Source of the DNA: Poriferisodalis sp965208925
GTDB lineage: Bacteria > Actinomycetota > Acidimicrobiia > Acidimicrobiales > Poriferisodalaceae
NCBI RefSeq assembly: GCF_965208925.1
Contig: NZ_OZ242364.1
Location: forward strand, 434,001-498,000
Length of the DNA: 64,000 nt
Direction of reading: 5' to 3'
Position 1 is the first letter of the stretch. Every line of letters starts with the position of its first letter. Below, piece by piece: positions 52,699 through 61,873 of the stretch. Below the pieces are notes generated by a model. The model did no database searches. It saw only the letters and a list, made by a program, of their open reading frames with translations, and was not told the origin of the DNA. The position numbers and the translations under genes are program-made.

Positions 52699-54087
52699 AT
52701 GAAGCGACTCGCGGCTGCACTGCTGAGTTTCGGCCTGCTGACGGCCGCCTGCAGCGGCGCAGACGACACAGCGTCGACGACTGCTGCGACATCTCCGGTG
52801 ATTGCCGAGGCTCCAGCACCGGCAGCCACCGCAGCGCCCTCCACGACTGCGGCAATGCCGGCAACCACGGAGGCACCGGCGACCACCGCAGCGCCGGCGA
52901 CCACGGCTGCACCACAGTACGAGGCCGAAGCCGAATCCCGCAGTGAGTCCAGTGAGGGATCCCAGACCGGCGCCGAACCGGCGGATCCGCTCGGCGCCGC
53001 AGTCGCTGAGTGGATGGAGCGCACCGGGGCACCTGGCCTCGTGCTGGCTGTCGCTCAGGGCGGCGCCGAGCCCGCAGCCTTCGCGTGGGGCCTCAGCGAC
53101 ATCGCCACCGGTACTCCTATGACGGTCGATCATCACGTGCGCATCGGCTCGGTCACCAAGCCGGTCACCGCCGCTGTGGTGCTGCAACTCGTCGCCGAAG
53201 GCCTCGTCGAGCTCGACGCACCGGTGGCGCAGTACCTGGGCGACGACTGGGCACCGGGGTACGAGCACGCCGCTGCGGTCACGGTGCGTGACCTGCTCGG
53301 GCACACCTCGGGCTTTGTCGAGTACGCGTTCGACGTGCAGTTCTACCAACTCGCAGCGCCCCGGCTTGCCGAGCAGATCTCACCCGAAGAGATCCTGCAG
53401 TTTGCCGCGGAGTATGGCCCCGTGGCCGAGCTGGGCACCGAACGCCACTACAACACCACCGGCTATCTCGCTGCGGGGTTGTTGATCGAAGAGATCACGG
53501 GCAACACAGCGGCCGCGGAACTGCGGTCTCGTGTGTTCGAGCCGCTGGGCCTGCAGCACACCTACCTGACGCCCGAGGAGTTCCCGCCCGAGCCGACGGC
53601 GAACGGGTACGTCGGGGGCACCCTCGGTTACCTGATGGTTCCGCTCTTGGGGCTCACCAGCGACAACCAGATCACCCACAACGACGGCATCTATGTGGAC
53701 ATCGGGAGCGGCCCTGAGGACTTCGCCCGCTCGGCGGGGTGGACCGGCGGCGGCATCGAGGCACAGATCGGCGATGTGGCGGTGCTGATCCGAGGTCTGT
53801 TCGCGACCGACATCCTCGATGAGGAGCAGATCGCTCTCATGACGACAGGTCACCCGACTCCCGAGAGCAGCTACGGCCTGGGCATCTCAACCGACGAGAT
53901 TCTGGGTGTGACGATCTACACCCACGGCGGCGGCGTTCCGGGCTTCCGCACCATTGCGGCCTACGCGCCGGCACTTGATCTCGGCGTCGCCCTGACGACC
54001 AACCTGCTGGGCCTCGAGGGCCCCGATGACGTCGGGGGCCTGCTCGAATCGCTCGCCCCGATCCTGGCGACAAGGGGGCAGCAGTGA
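52699..54087 (+). CDS. class C beta-lactamase-fold serine hydrolase, lipoprotein
   Basis: A 462-residue exported hydrolase. The signal peptide ends in the lipobox LTAAC; a long Ala/Thr/Pro linker (about residues 25-75) follows, then the serine-hydrolase fold: GSVTKPVTA (SxxK nucleophile), YNTTGYLAA (YxN), and HGGGVPGF near the C-terminus in place of the KTG-type motif. Such proteins are usually esterases or peptidases rather than true beta-lactamases. The ATG at 52699 fits the signal; the frame open from 52537 reads antisense of the ligase gene. Its stop overlaps the CaiB start (GTGA). Confidence 0.9.
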   Translation: MKRLAAALLSFGLLTAACSGADDTASTTAATSPVIAEAPAPAATAAPSTTAAMPATTEAPATTAAPATTAAPQYEAEAESRSESSEGSQTGAEPADPLGAAVAEWMERTGAPGLVLAVAQGGAEPAAFAWGLSDIATGTPMTVDHHVRIGSVTKPVTAAVVLQLVAEGLVELDAPVAQYLGDDWAPGYEHAAAVTVRDLLGHTSGFVEYAFDVQFYQLAAPRLAEQISPEEILQFAAEYGPVAELGTERHYNTTGYLAAGLLIEEITGNTAAAELRSRVFEPLGLQHTYLTPEEFPPEPTANGYVGGTLGYLMVPLLGLTSDNQITHNDGIYVDIGSGPEDFARSAGWTGGGIEAQIGDVAVLIRGLFATDILDEEQIALMTTGHPTPESSYGLGISTDEILGVTIYTHGGGVPGFRTIAAYAPALDLGVALTTNLLGLEGPDDVGGLLESLAPILATRGQQ

Positions 54088-56762
54088 GCCGATTGTTGGC
54101 TGGCATCCGGGTGCTGGAGCTCGCAACGGGGATCTCAGGTCCGTACCTAGGGAAGCTCTTCGCCGACCACGGCGCCGATGTCATCAAGGTGGAGCCGCTT
54201 GGCGGCGATCCCGCCCGACGCCACGGGCCGTGGGGCGATGCGGATGCACGGGTCGGCAGCACCGGCAACTGGGAGCACTCACCGCTGTTCCTGCATCTCA
54301 ACACCAACAAGCGCAGCGTGGTCGCCGACATCGGTACCGCCGAGCCCAGCGCGGCCGACCTCGGGTTCATCCGGTCGCTGGCAGCGACCTCAGACATCGT
54401 CATCGAGGCGTTCCCGCCGGGCCATCTGGACCGCATCGGCCTTGGGTACGAGACCCTGTGCAGTCTGAGGCCCGGCATCGTGCTCACCTCGATCACGCCG
54501 TTCGGGCAGTCCGGCCCGTACGCGCAGGCGGGCTACCGGGGCAGCGACATCGTGACCTACGCCATGGGCGGACCGATGTGGGGCACCGGAATCGACGAGC
54601 GCGAACCCGTCAAGCTCAGCGGGGACGTCACCTCGTATCAGGTGGGCAACTTGGCGGCCGTGCCGACCTTGGCGGCATACCAGATGAGCCAGCGCAGCGG
54701 CCGCTCGTTTCACATTGATGTGTCAGCGTTCGAGGCGCAGGCGGGCACCATCGACCGCCGAGCCTCCTACCTGCTGTACGAGGCGTGGACCGGCACCGAC
54801 GTCGGGAGAGACGCGCGCCAGCCGCAACGAGCGTCGCCGGTCGGCTTTTACCCCACTGCCGACGGGTGGGCGCTGGTGTTCACCTTGCCGTCGTGGGCCC
54901 CCCGCATGGTGCAGACGCTCACCAGCGCAGGCCTCGGCGGCGACAGCGGCGACGGCGACTCGCTGGCCGAACGGTTTGCAAGTCCTGCGTGGCTGGCAGA
55001 TCCCGATCTTCCCGACATGGTCGAGACCGCGCTGTTTGTGTGGCTGGCAGGCCACACCCAAAGCACGGTCGGCGCTGCAGCACAAGTCAACAAGTGGGGC
55101 GTGACCCCGCTGAACGCTCCAGCCGATCTGCTGGATGATCCGCACTTTGCGGCACGAGGCTTCTTCGTGCCCGTCGAGCATCCGGCGGCGGGAACGGTCC
55201 GGCAGCTCGGTGCGCCGTTTCGCCTCCATAGCGTCAACCCGCGCGATGCATCCGATCAGGCATCGACGACACCGCGGCATGCGCCATTGCTGGGCGAGCA
55301 CGACGCCGAGGTCCGTGCTGGCCTCGCAGCACCCGGCGTCGCGGCGACGAGCGGGGCCGGCAATCCTCGCTCACCGGACATCGCACCGGCACGCCGCGAA
55401 TCCACGCGGTTGCCCCTCAGTGGCATCCGGGTGCTGGACCTGACGGTCGTGTGGGCCGGACCGGCCTGCACCATGTACCTGGGCGATCTCGGCGCCGAGG
55501 TGATCCGGGTGGACAACCCCTACGTGTTCCCGACGGCGACCCGGGGTCTGATGCCTCGCCCGCCGCGGGAGATCAATCCCGAATTGGGGCCGCTGTCGGG
55601 ATATCCGGATCACGATCCGGGACGACGCCCGTGGAACCGCCAGAACCTGTTCAGTGCTCATGCCCGCGGGAAGCTGAGCTGCACGCTCGACCCGCGCACC
55701 GAGCTCGGGCGCTCGACGCTGCACCGGCTCGTGCAGCAGACCGATGTGATCGTCGAGAACAACTCCCTCGGCGTGCTGCCGAAGCTGGGGCTCGACTGGG
55801 ACACCGTGCACGCCGTCAATCCGCGCACGATCGTGCTGCGCATGCCGCCGATGGGCCTCGCGGGTCCGTACTCGGACTGGGTCGGTTTCGGCGCCAACTT
55901 CGAGGCACTGTGCGGGCTGACGGGTCTGCGGGGCTACGCCGACGACGACCCCACCAGCCTGACCTCGGTCTTCCACATGGATCCCGCCAGCGCCGCCACT
56001 GCTGCCTTCGCGGTGCTGGCCGTGCTGGGACGGCGCGACGGCATCGACGGCTCCGGAGGGACCGGCGTCGGCGAGCTCATCGAGTTCTCCCAGTCGGAGA
56101 ACGTGATGCAGCACATCGGCGAGTACTTCATCGACGCGGCCGCCAGCGGCACCCGTCACCGGCCGTTGGGCAATCGCTCCGTGGCCCGGGCTCCGCAGGG
56201 CTGCTACCGCTGTGCGACCGATCCCGCGCGGCCCGGTCACAACGACGAATGGGCGGTGATCGCGTGCGAGGACGACGCCGACTGGGCAGCGTTGGCCGGC
56301 CTGCTGGACCGCAACCGGCCCGACGGGACGCCGATGATGGGCGACGACGAGCGCTTGGCCACGCTGGCAGGGCGCCAGGCCCACCACGACGAGATCGACG
56401 AGCGGATCAGCGCCTGGACCCAGCAGCGCACCTCAGCCGAGGTGTTCCACCAGTGCCAGCAAGCGGGGGTGCCCGCCGGGCCGGTGCTGCGTGAGTCACA
56501 GCTTCGCGCCGACCCGCAGATGGGCGATCGCTGCTGGTTCCGCCAGAACGGATCGGTCGAGCAGGGCTGGCACAGCTTCCCCGGACGCCAGTGGCGCTGG
56601 GACGGCCCTGAGATGCCGTGGCGGCCCATCGGCATCCTCGGCGATGCCAACGAGTACGTGTACCGCGAGCTGCTGGGCCTCGACGACGCCGAGTGGCAGG
56701 CGCTGTGCGACGAGGGGCACATCAGCCGCGATTACCTGAACCCCGACGGCACCTCGATGTAG
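54084..56762 (+). CDS. two-domain fused CaiB/BaiF CoA-transferase
   Basis: An 892-residue protein of two tandem family III CoA-transferase halves. Half 1 (about 1-400) begins RVLELATGISGPYLGKLFADHGADVIKVE and has an Asp in the GYRGSDIVTYAMGG segment. Half 2 (about 445-892) begins RVLDLTVVWAGPACTMYLGDLGAEVIRVD, but its equivalent segment reads WVGFGANFEALCGL, without an obvious catalytic Asp. GTG 54084 overlaps the hydrolase stop (GTGA). The fusion may form a pseudo-heterodimer with one active site. It is followed by the UPWC selenoprotein 69 bp later. Confidence 0.87.
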   Translation: MSRLLAGIRVLELATGISGPYLGKLFADHGADVIKVEPLGGDPARRHGPWGDADARVGSTGNWEHSPLFLHLNTNKRSVVADIGTAEPSAADLGFIRSLAATSDIVIEAFPPGHLDRIGLGYETLCSLRPGIVLTSITPFGQSGPYAQAGYRGSDIVTYAMGGPMWGTGIDEREPVKLSGDVTSYQVGNLAAVPTLAAYQMSQRSGRSFHIDVSAFEAQAGTIDRRASYLLYEAWTGTDVGRDARQPQRASPVGFYPTADGWALVFTLPSWAPRMVQTLTSAGLGGDSGDGDSLAERFASPAWLADPDLPDMVETALFVWLAGHTQSTVGAAAQVNKWGVTPLNAPADLLDDPHFAARGFFVPVEHPAAGTVRQLGAPFRLHSVNPRDASDQASTTPRHAPLLGEHDAEVRAGLAAPGVAATSGAGNPRSPDIAPARRESTRLPLSGIRVLDLTVVWAGPACTMYLGDLGAEVIRVDNPYVFPTATRGLMPRPPREINPELGPLSGYPDHDPGRRPWNRQNLFSAHARGKLSCTLDPRTELGRSTLHRLVQQTDVIVENNSLGVLPKLGLDWDTVHAVNPRTIVLRMPPMGLAGPYSDWVGFGANFEALCGLTGLRGYADDDPTSLTSVFHMDPASAATAAFAVLAVLGRRDGIDGSGGTGVGELIEFSQSENVMQHIGEYFIDAAASGTRHRPLGNRSVARAPQGCYRCATDPARPGHNDEWAVIACEDDADWAALAGLLDRNRPDGTPMMGDDERLATLAGRQAHHDEIDERISAWTQQRTSAEVFHQCQQAGVPAGPVLRESQLRADPQMGDRCWFRQNGSVEQGWHSFPGRQWRWDGPEMPWRPIGILGDANEYVYRELLGLDDAEWQALCDEGHISRDYLNPDGTSM

Positions 56763-56831
56763 CCCGGGGCAGCCAGCGGGCGCAGCGCGGCTGCCCGGAT
56801 GGCCGCTGCCCGTCACGGGTAGATTGCCCGC

Positions 56832-57491
56832 ATGGCAACTGACACGGGCACTGACACCGAGATCGAGTTCTGGGTCGACCCCATCTGACCTTGGTGCTGG
56901 GTGACGGCCAGGTGGGTCGTCGATGAAGTCGCTTCCGAGCGCAACCTGAAGGTGAAGTGGCAGCCGATCAGCCTGCTCTTCAAGAATGAGCCCCCCACGG
57001 ACAGCCCGTACTACGACGCGGTGGTCGGCACGCACGGGCAGCTGCGGGTCATGGAGTCAATCCGCGCCGCGGAGGGCGATGACGCCGTGTTCGGCGTGTA
57101 CTGGGACTTTGCGAGCCGCATCCACCACGACGGCGACCGCGATTTCGACATCGCGAAGGCGCTCGAAGAGCTCGGCATCGATCCCGAACACGCCAAGGCA
57201 GCCACCGACGAGAAGTGGGATGCCGAGATCCGGTCCCGCATGGACGAGGGCCTGGCCCTCGTGGGCACCGACGTCGGCACGCCGATCATCGCCCTCGACC
57301 GCGCCGACGGGGAGCGCGTCGGCATCTTCGGCCCGGTGATCACCCGGGCGCCCAAGGGCGACGACGCCCTGAAGCTGTGGGACGGCATGGTCGCCATGAT
57401 GGACATCGACGGCTTCTGGGAGCTGAAGAAAACCCGCACCGAGCGGCCCGAGTTCGGCGAGCGACCGGTCACCGTCCCGCCGGTGGGCTGA
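56832..57491 (+). CDS. Rv2466c-like DsbA-fold reductase, selenoprotein (in-frame UGA = Sec19)
   Basis: A 219-residue thioredoxin/DsbA-fold protein. From ATG 56832 the frame reads EIEFWVDPI-U-PWCWVTARWVVDE, where TGA (56886-56888) replaces the first Cys of a CPWC site at residue 19. The rest matches the mycothiol-dependent reductase Rv2466c family (GTPIIALD, VGIFGPVITRAPKGDDALKLWDG, FWELKKTRTERPEFG). If UGA were a stop, only 18 residues would be made; the downstream part alone would lack the active site. A 7-bp hairpin follows the UGA at SECIS spacing. It probably reduces disulfides or nitro-compounds with mycothiol. Gene finders would start it after 56901. Confidence 0.87.
56903..56921 (+). 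promoter_or_regulatory. candidate bacterial SECIS hairpin (Rv2466c-like gene)
   Basis: GACGGCC, loop AGGTG, GGTCGTC form a 7-bp stem with one G-U pair. The loop begins 22 nucleotides after the UGA, exactly as in the hairpin of the other selenoprotein gene at 16712-16726, and contains G in its first two bases as SelB-binding loops need. Confidence 0.7.
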
Positions 57492-57516
57492 CGTTCCCGA
57501 GAGCGGCAGTGAGTCG

Positions 57517-58689
57517 ATGAGCGGCACGATTCTCGACGACCTCAAGATCATCGACACCGACAGTCACTGGTCGGAGCCGTACGACCTGTGGACGTCGCGG
57601 GCGCCCGCGAAGTACCGCGACCGTGTGCCGCGCATGGAGACGAGAGCCGGCAAGCGCCGCTGGTGGTTCGATGACGCCATCCCGATCGGGCTGCCCATTG
57701 CCTCGTCGGTGGTGGACCCTGACGGCGAGAAGGTCACCGGCACGGTCTTCTTCGACTTCGACAACGAGATGGTGCACCGCGCCAGCTACGACGCCGAGGC
57801 CCGGGTGGAGATGCTCGACCAGCTCGGCCTCGAGGCGCAGATCATGTATCCCAACGTGGCCGGCTTCGGGAACCAGAACTTCCTGAAGTCGCCCGATGAC
57901 GCACTGCGGCTCATCTCGGTCGAGATCTACAACGACGCGCTCGCCGAGTTCCAGGAGGCGAGCGGCCAGCGAGTGTTCGGCATGGCCCTGCTGCCGTGGT
58001 GGGACCTCGACGCCGCCGTGCGCGAGATCGAGCGCTGCCACGCCGACGGGTTGCGGGGCATCGTGACCTGCTCCAACCCCGAGGAAGCCGGTCTGCCCGA
58101 TATGGCGACGCCGCACTGGGATCCGGTGTGGCAGGTGTGCTCCGATCTCGCGATGCCGGTCAACTTCCACATCGGCTCGTCGAAGGGCAACCTCGACTAC
58201 TACGGCAAGGCGCCGTGGCCGTCGTTCGGGCTCGAGCGTCAGCTGGCGGTGGGCTCGGCGAACCTGTTCATGGGCAACGCCCGGGTCGTGGGCAACATGA
58301 TCTATTCCGGCGTGCCCGAGCGCTTTCCCGAGCTCAAGTTCGTCTCGGTGGAAAGCGGCGTGGGCTGGCTGCCGTTCTTTCTGGAAGTGCTCGACCACCA
58401 GATGCACGAAACTGCACCGAACGAACTGGCGGAGCTGTCGATGCTGCCGTCGGACTACTTCCGGAGGCAGTTCTACGGCTGCTTCTGGTTCGAGCGGTCC
58501 ACCGTGCGGCCGACCATCGAGTACCTGGGCGCGCAGTCGCTGATGTTCGAGACCGACTTCCCGCACCCCACCTGCCTGTATCCGCGTGACGATCACGACT
58601 TGGCCAGGGCGCTCGAAGGGATCCCTCGCGACGATGTCGAGCGCATCATGTCGCTCAATGCGGCCGAGCTGTACCACATCGACATCTGA
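57517..58689 (+). CDS. amidohydrolase-2 family metal-dependent hydrolase
   Basis: A 390-residue TIM-barrel enzyme of the same ACMSD-like group as the 34854 gene. Landmarks: IIDTDSHWSEPYDLW at the N-terminus, VNFHIGSSKG in the middle and METDFPHP-type SLMFETDFPHPTCLYP at the C-terminus. It may decarboxylate or hydrolyse a carboxylated ring-derived intermediate. It follows the selenoprotein by 25 bp, so the two may be co-transcribed. A strong hairpin lies after its stop. The substrate is unknown. Confidence 0.87.
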   Translation: MSGTILDDLKIIDTDSHWSEPYDLWTSRAPAKYRDRVPRMETRAGKRRWWFDDAIPIGLPIASSVVDPDGEKVTGTVFFDFDNEMVHRASYDAEARVEMLDQLGLEAQIMYPNVAGFGNQNFLKSPDDALRLISVEIYNDALAEFQEASGQRVFGMALLPWWDLDAAVREIERCHADGLRGIVTCSNPEEAGLPDMATPHWDPVWQVCSDLAMPVNFHIGSSKGNLDYYGKAPWPSFGLERQLAVGSANLFMGNARVVGNMIYSGVPERFPELKFVSVESGVGWLPFFLEVLDHQMHETAPNELAELSMLPSDYFRRQFYGCFWFERSTVRPTIEYLGAQSLMFETDFPHPTCLYPRDDHDLARALEGIPRDDVERIMSLNAAELYHIDI

Positions 58690-58707
58690 CACGGCTCAGC
58701 CCGGTGA

Positions 58708-58733
58708 TCAGTCGCCGTCCCGACGGCGACTGA
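58708..58733 (+). terminator. hairpin after amidohydrolase gene
   Basis: TCAGTCGCCGT and ACGGCGACTGA pair perfectly (11 bp) around loop CCCG, with AGCCC/GGGCT arms outside. It lies 18 bases after the stop. No T-run follows, but the stem is the strongest simple hairpin between two genes in this part of the window. Confidence 0.55.
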
Positions 58734-58756
58734 CCCTGCTGGGCTAGAACAGCGCA

Positions 58757-59962
58757 ATGAAGTTCGGGATCTTCTACGAGCTGTCGGTGCCGCGGCCCTT
58801 CAGCCGGGCCAACGAGTGGCTGACCTACCACAACGCGCTGGAACAGTGCCGGGTGGCCGACGAGGTGGGTTTCGATCACGTGTGGGCTGTGGAGCACCAC
58901 TTCCTCGAGGAGTACTCGCACTGCCCCGCACCCGAGGTGTTCCTGGCCGCGGTGGCCGCGCAGACCCACCGCATCCGCGTGGGCCATGGAGCCGTGGTGT
59001 GCGTGCCGGAGATGAACAACCCGATCCGGGTCGCGGAGCGGGCGGCCGCGCTCGACATCATCTCGAACGGACGGCTGGAGCTGGGCACGGCCCGATCAAG
59101 CACCTGGACCGAGCTCGGCGGGTTCTGCGCTGATCCCGACGACACGAAGAAGACGTGGGACGAGTTCGTGCGGGTAATCCCGCAGATGTGGACCGAGGAC
59201 GACTTCGGCTGGGAGGGTGCCCGATTTGACATGCCGGCTCGAAATGTCATCCCCAAGCCATTTCAGGAACCGCACCCGCCGATGTGGGTGACGGTGACCA
59301 CGCCGGGCACCGAGCTGGACGCTGCCGAGCGTGGGTTGGGTTGCTTGGGCGTGAGCGCCGCCCCGTTCGCCGAGCAGGAGCGCCGTACCAAGGAGTACTA
59401 CCGGCGGGTGGCCGACTGCGATCCGGTGGGCAGCTTCGTGAACGACCAGGTCCACACGCTCAACTTCCTCTACTGCCACGAGGACTACCGCCAGGCGGCA
59501 GCGTTGGGTCTGCCGATGGTCGGCGCATTCAGCATGTCGAACGCGCACCTGTACTTCACCCGCGAGGCGTACCCGACACGGGCATACCAGACGCTCGGCA
59601 ACGCGGGCGCTGCACTGCGCAGCCGCGGAACCCCGAATGGCAGCGCGCCTGCCGATGATCCGAGCGCGGCCAAGGGCTTGCCCGAAGGCGTCGGCATCGG
59701 CGACCCCGATCATCTCGTGCGGACTATCCGCAAGTGGGAGGACGTCGGCGTGACCGGCATCAACTTCCTGCTCAACGCGATGGAGATGATCCCCCAGCAG
59801 CAAGTGCTCGACAGCCTGCGGCTGTTCGCCACCGAGGTCATCCCGCAGTTCCAGACCCCGGAGGAGCGGGCTGCTCGGGTGCAGGCACCGACCAGCGTTC
59901 CCGACGTCAGCGCTTCTGGCGCACCTGCGCCCTCGACGACGCCGGCCGGGGCCAGCCGATGA
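58757..59962 (+). CDS. LLM class flavin-dependent oxidoreductase
   Basis: A 401-residue luciferase-like TIM-barrel monooxygenase using FMN or F420. N-terminal MKFGIFYELSVPRPFSRANEW and FDHVWAVEHHFLEEYSHCPAPEVFLAAVA fit the family; PIRVAERAAALDIISNGRLELG and GINFLLNAMEMIPQQQVLDSLRLFATEVIPQF follow. The C-terminal 30 residues are Ala/Pro/Ser-rich. Its stop overlaps the start of the acetoacetate-decarboxylase-like gene (ATGA), giving one unit. A substrate such as an alkane-sulfonate or ring compound is typical of the family but not readable. Confidence 0.9.
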   Translation: MKFGIFYELSVPRPFSRANEWLTYHNALEQCRVADEVGFDHVWAVEHHFLEEYSHCPAPEVFLAAVAAQTHRIRVGHGAVVCVPEMNNPIRVAERAAALDIISNGRLELGTARSSTWTELGGFCADPDDTKKTWDEFVRVIPQMWTEDDFGWEGARFDMPARNVIPKPFQEPHPPMWVTVTTPGTELDAAERGLGCLGVSAAPFAEQERRTKEYYRRVADCDPVGSFVNDQVHTLNFLYCHEDYRQAAALGLPMVGAFSMSNAHLYFTREAYPTRAYQTLGNAGAALRSRGTPNGSAPADDPSAAKGLPEGVGIGDPDHLVRTIRKWEDVGVTGINFLLNAMEMIPQQQVLDSLRLFATEVIPQFQTPEERAARVQAPTSVPDVSASGAPAPSTTPAGASR

Positions 59963-60732
59963 TCTCAGGAACGGCATCGGTTGACGAGTTGGCCGCCGGC
60001 GCGCCCGAGATCGCAGAGTTCGGCGGCGAGCCGATCCGCCTGAGCGGGGTGACGGGCCTGTCATTGGTCGCCGAGCTGCGGCGTCCGGCGCGTGAAGCGG
60101 TGCTGCCGCCAGGACTGCACCCGATCGTGCCGCCTGCGATGTCGCTGCTGGCGTGGGATGTGTCTGCGAGCCCGTGGGGAGCGTTCAGCGCCGCATACGT
60201 CCGCGTGGTCTGCCGCAGTGGTGCCCGCGCCCGGACGTTCTGCACCGGCGCAGCCGCTTCCACCGACGACGCGGTTGCAGGCTTGCGGTCGCAGCTCGGC
60301 TTTCCTGTGCAGCGAACCCAGGTGAAGCTGCGCCGTCACTACGACGGCGTCGATCTGACCGTCGCCCCGGCCAGCGAAACCGGCAACGGCGCAGTGGCTC
60401 AAGACGGCGCCGGGACGATGCTCGAGCTGAGTGCCCTCGACCCCGATCCGCTCTCGGTCGGCGATCTCCAGCACGTCGGCTCGATGAACCTGGCGCACAC
60501 CCCGCTGGGGCTCCGGCTCGTCCAGGTCGAGACGCATCACGAACCGTCGCGCGTCGAGCGCCTGGCGGCCCGGATCGACGCGTTCGACGCAGCCGCCTGG
60601 GGACAGCCGCTGCTGGATCCGTACTGGGTCGTGAGCTGCTCGGTGTCGCTGGAGGACATCGAGATCCCGCCGATCCGGTTCGTGTGCGATCCTGCCAAGC
60701 CCGCCGCGGAGGGAACCGAACGGGTGCAGTAG
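59959..60732 (+). CDS. acetoacetate-decarboxylase-superfamily protein
   Basis: A 257-residue protein of the acetoacetate decarboxylase fold (LPPGLHPIVPPAMSLLAWDV, SPWGAFSAAYVRVVCRSGARARTFCTGA, TVAPASETGNG). The catalytic Lys position of true decarboxylases is not obvious; QVKLRRHYDGVDLTV is the nearest. Members of the wider superfamily act on 2-oxo or 3-oxo compounds. ATG 59959 overlaps the LLM stop, so translation is coupled. The enzyme may process the LLM product. Confidence 0.7.
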   Translation: MISGTASVDELAAGAPEIAEFGGEPIRLSGVTGLSLVAELRRPAREAVLPPGLHPIVPPAMSLLAWDVSASPWGAFSAAYVRVVCRSGARARTFCTGAAASTDDAVAGLRSQLGFPVQRTQVKLRRHYDGVDLTVAPASETGNGAVAQDGAGTMLELSALDPDPLSVGDLQHVGSMNLAHTPLGLRLVQVETHHEPSRVERLAARIDAFDAAAWGQPLLDPYWVVSCSVSLEDIEIPPIRFVCDPAKPAAEGTERVQ

Positions 60733-60743
60733 CGTCCGCGGCC

Positions 60744-61154
60744 ATGGACGATTCGACCGGGACGACAGCCGGTGACCAGGGTCCGCAGCTGCGGGCCGTG
60801 GGGGTGACGATCGACTGCGCCGACCCGGCGCGGATCGCCGACTTCTGGCAGGCGGCCATCGGGTTCAGCACGCGGGTCGGCAACGGCCGCCCGTACATCA
60901 CGCTGTCCGAAGCGGACGGCGGCCGGATGCTGAACCACCTGACGATCCAGCGAGTGCCCGAGGCCAAGACGGCGAAGCTGCGCGCCCACCTCGATCTGTT
61001 CACCCGCGACATGGACAGCGAGGTCGCACGGCTGGTTGCGCTCGGCGCGACCGTTCTGGTGCCCGCCGCCACCGAGACCGCCGGTCACCTGGGCTTCCGG
61101 GCCACAGTCATGGCCGACCCCGAGGGCTCAGAGTTCTGCGTCGTCTCCCGCTAA
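60744..61154 (+). CDS. VOC-family protein (glyoxalase-like)
   Basis: A 136-residue vicinal-oxygen-chelate protein (LRAVGVTIDCADPARIADFWQAAIGFSTRVGNG, then AHLDLFTRDMDSEVARLVALGATVL and FCVVSR). Two beta-alpha-beta-beta-beta units are evident. Members are glyoxalases, dioxygenases, resistance proteins or non-enzymatic binders. ATG 60744 starts 11 bp after the previous stop. It converges on the enoyl-CoA hydratase, overlapping its stop by three bases. Confidence 0.85.
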   Translation: MDDSTGTTAGDQGPQLRAVGVTIDCADPARIADFWQAAIGFSTRVGNGRPYITLSEADGGRMLNHLTIQRVPEAKTAKLRAHLDLFTRDMDSEVARLVALGATVLVPAATETAGHLGFRATVMADPEGSEFCVVSR

Positions 61155-61873
61155 GCGGCTGAACCAGCCGCTGCGATGCCAGCCCAGCGGCGCTCGACGG
61201 CGAGGCCGTCGCTGAGCGGCAGGTCGTGCGCGGCGCGCAGGCAGCGGCGCAGTGCCCGCGCCACTGGCTGATCGATGCGGGCGAGCTGACCGGCCAGCTC
61301 CGCCGTGCGGCTGACGAGATCACCGGTCGGCACGACCTCGGCGATGATGCCGAGCCGGCGGGCCTCGGCCGCGTCGATATTGCGGCCGCTCAGCACCAGC
61401 GGCAAGGCCGCCACCGGCCCGATGGCCGCGGTGAGGCTCTGCGTTCCGCCGGCCGCGGGCAGCATGCCGAGCTTGGTCTCGGGCAGGCCCAGCACCGCGT
61501 CGTCGCTGGCGATGCGCAGGTCGCACAGCAGCGACATCTCCAGTCCCGAGCCCAGTGCATAGCCGTGCAGAGCACACAGGGTGGGCACCGGCAGATTCGC
61601 CAGCGGGAGCCACGGATCGCGGTCCCACCGGATACGCCGGGCGTCGAAGATCGACTCGGCGGTGCCGAACTCGGACAGGTCGGCGCCGGCGCTGAAGTGC
61701 TTGCCCTCGGCGGCGAGCACCACGCACCGCACATCGGGCACGTCGCGCACGGCCGTGATCGCCTCGATGAGACCGTCGCGCATTTCGAGGTCGTAGATAT
61801 TGAGCGGCGGATGGCACAGCGTGATCGTCGCAACGCCGTCATGACCGAAGACCAGCCGGACCCGCTCAGCCAT
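61151..61873 (-). CDS. enoyl-CoA hydratase/isomerase family protein
   Basis: A 240-residue crotonase-fold protein. Oxyanion-hole motifs are KHFSAGADLSEFG and the second HGYALGSGLEMSLLCDLRIASDDAVLGLPETKLGMLPAAGGTQSL, including the E-x-K-L pattern for one catalytic Glu. ATG 61873 overlaps the CaiB-like stop by eight bases. It forms a unit with the CaiB-like and second crotonase genes upstream. Reaction may be hydration or isomerisation; not determined. Confidence 0.9.
   Translation of the reverse strand: MAERVRLVFGHDGVATITLCHPPLNIYDLEMRDGLIEAITAVRDVPDVRCVVLAAEGKHFSAGADLSEFGTAESIFDARRIRWDRDPWLPLANLPVPTLCALHGYALGSGLEMSLLCDLRIASDDAVLGLPETKLGMLPAAGGTQSLTAAIGPVAALPLVLSGRNIDAAEARRLGIIAEVVPTGDLVSRTAELAGQLARIDQPVARALRRCLRAAHDLPLSDGLAVERRWAGIAAAGSAA

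Noticed and set aside
56886..56888. Nonsense mutation in a DsbA-like gene
   Set aside because: UGA falls exactly on the catalytic Cys, the rest of the gene is intact and a hairpin is at the same distance as in the other selenoprotein gene.
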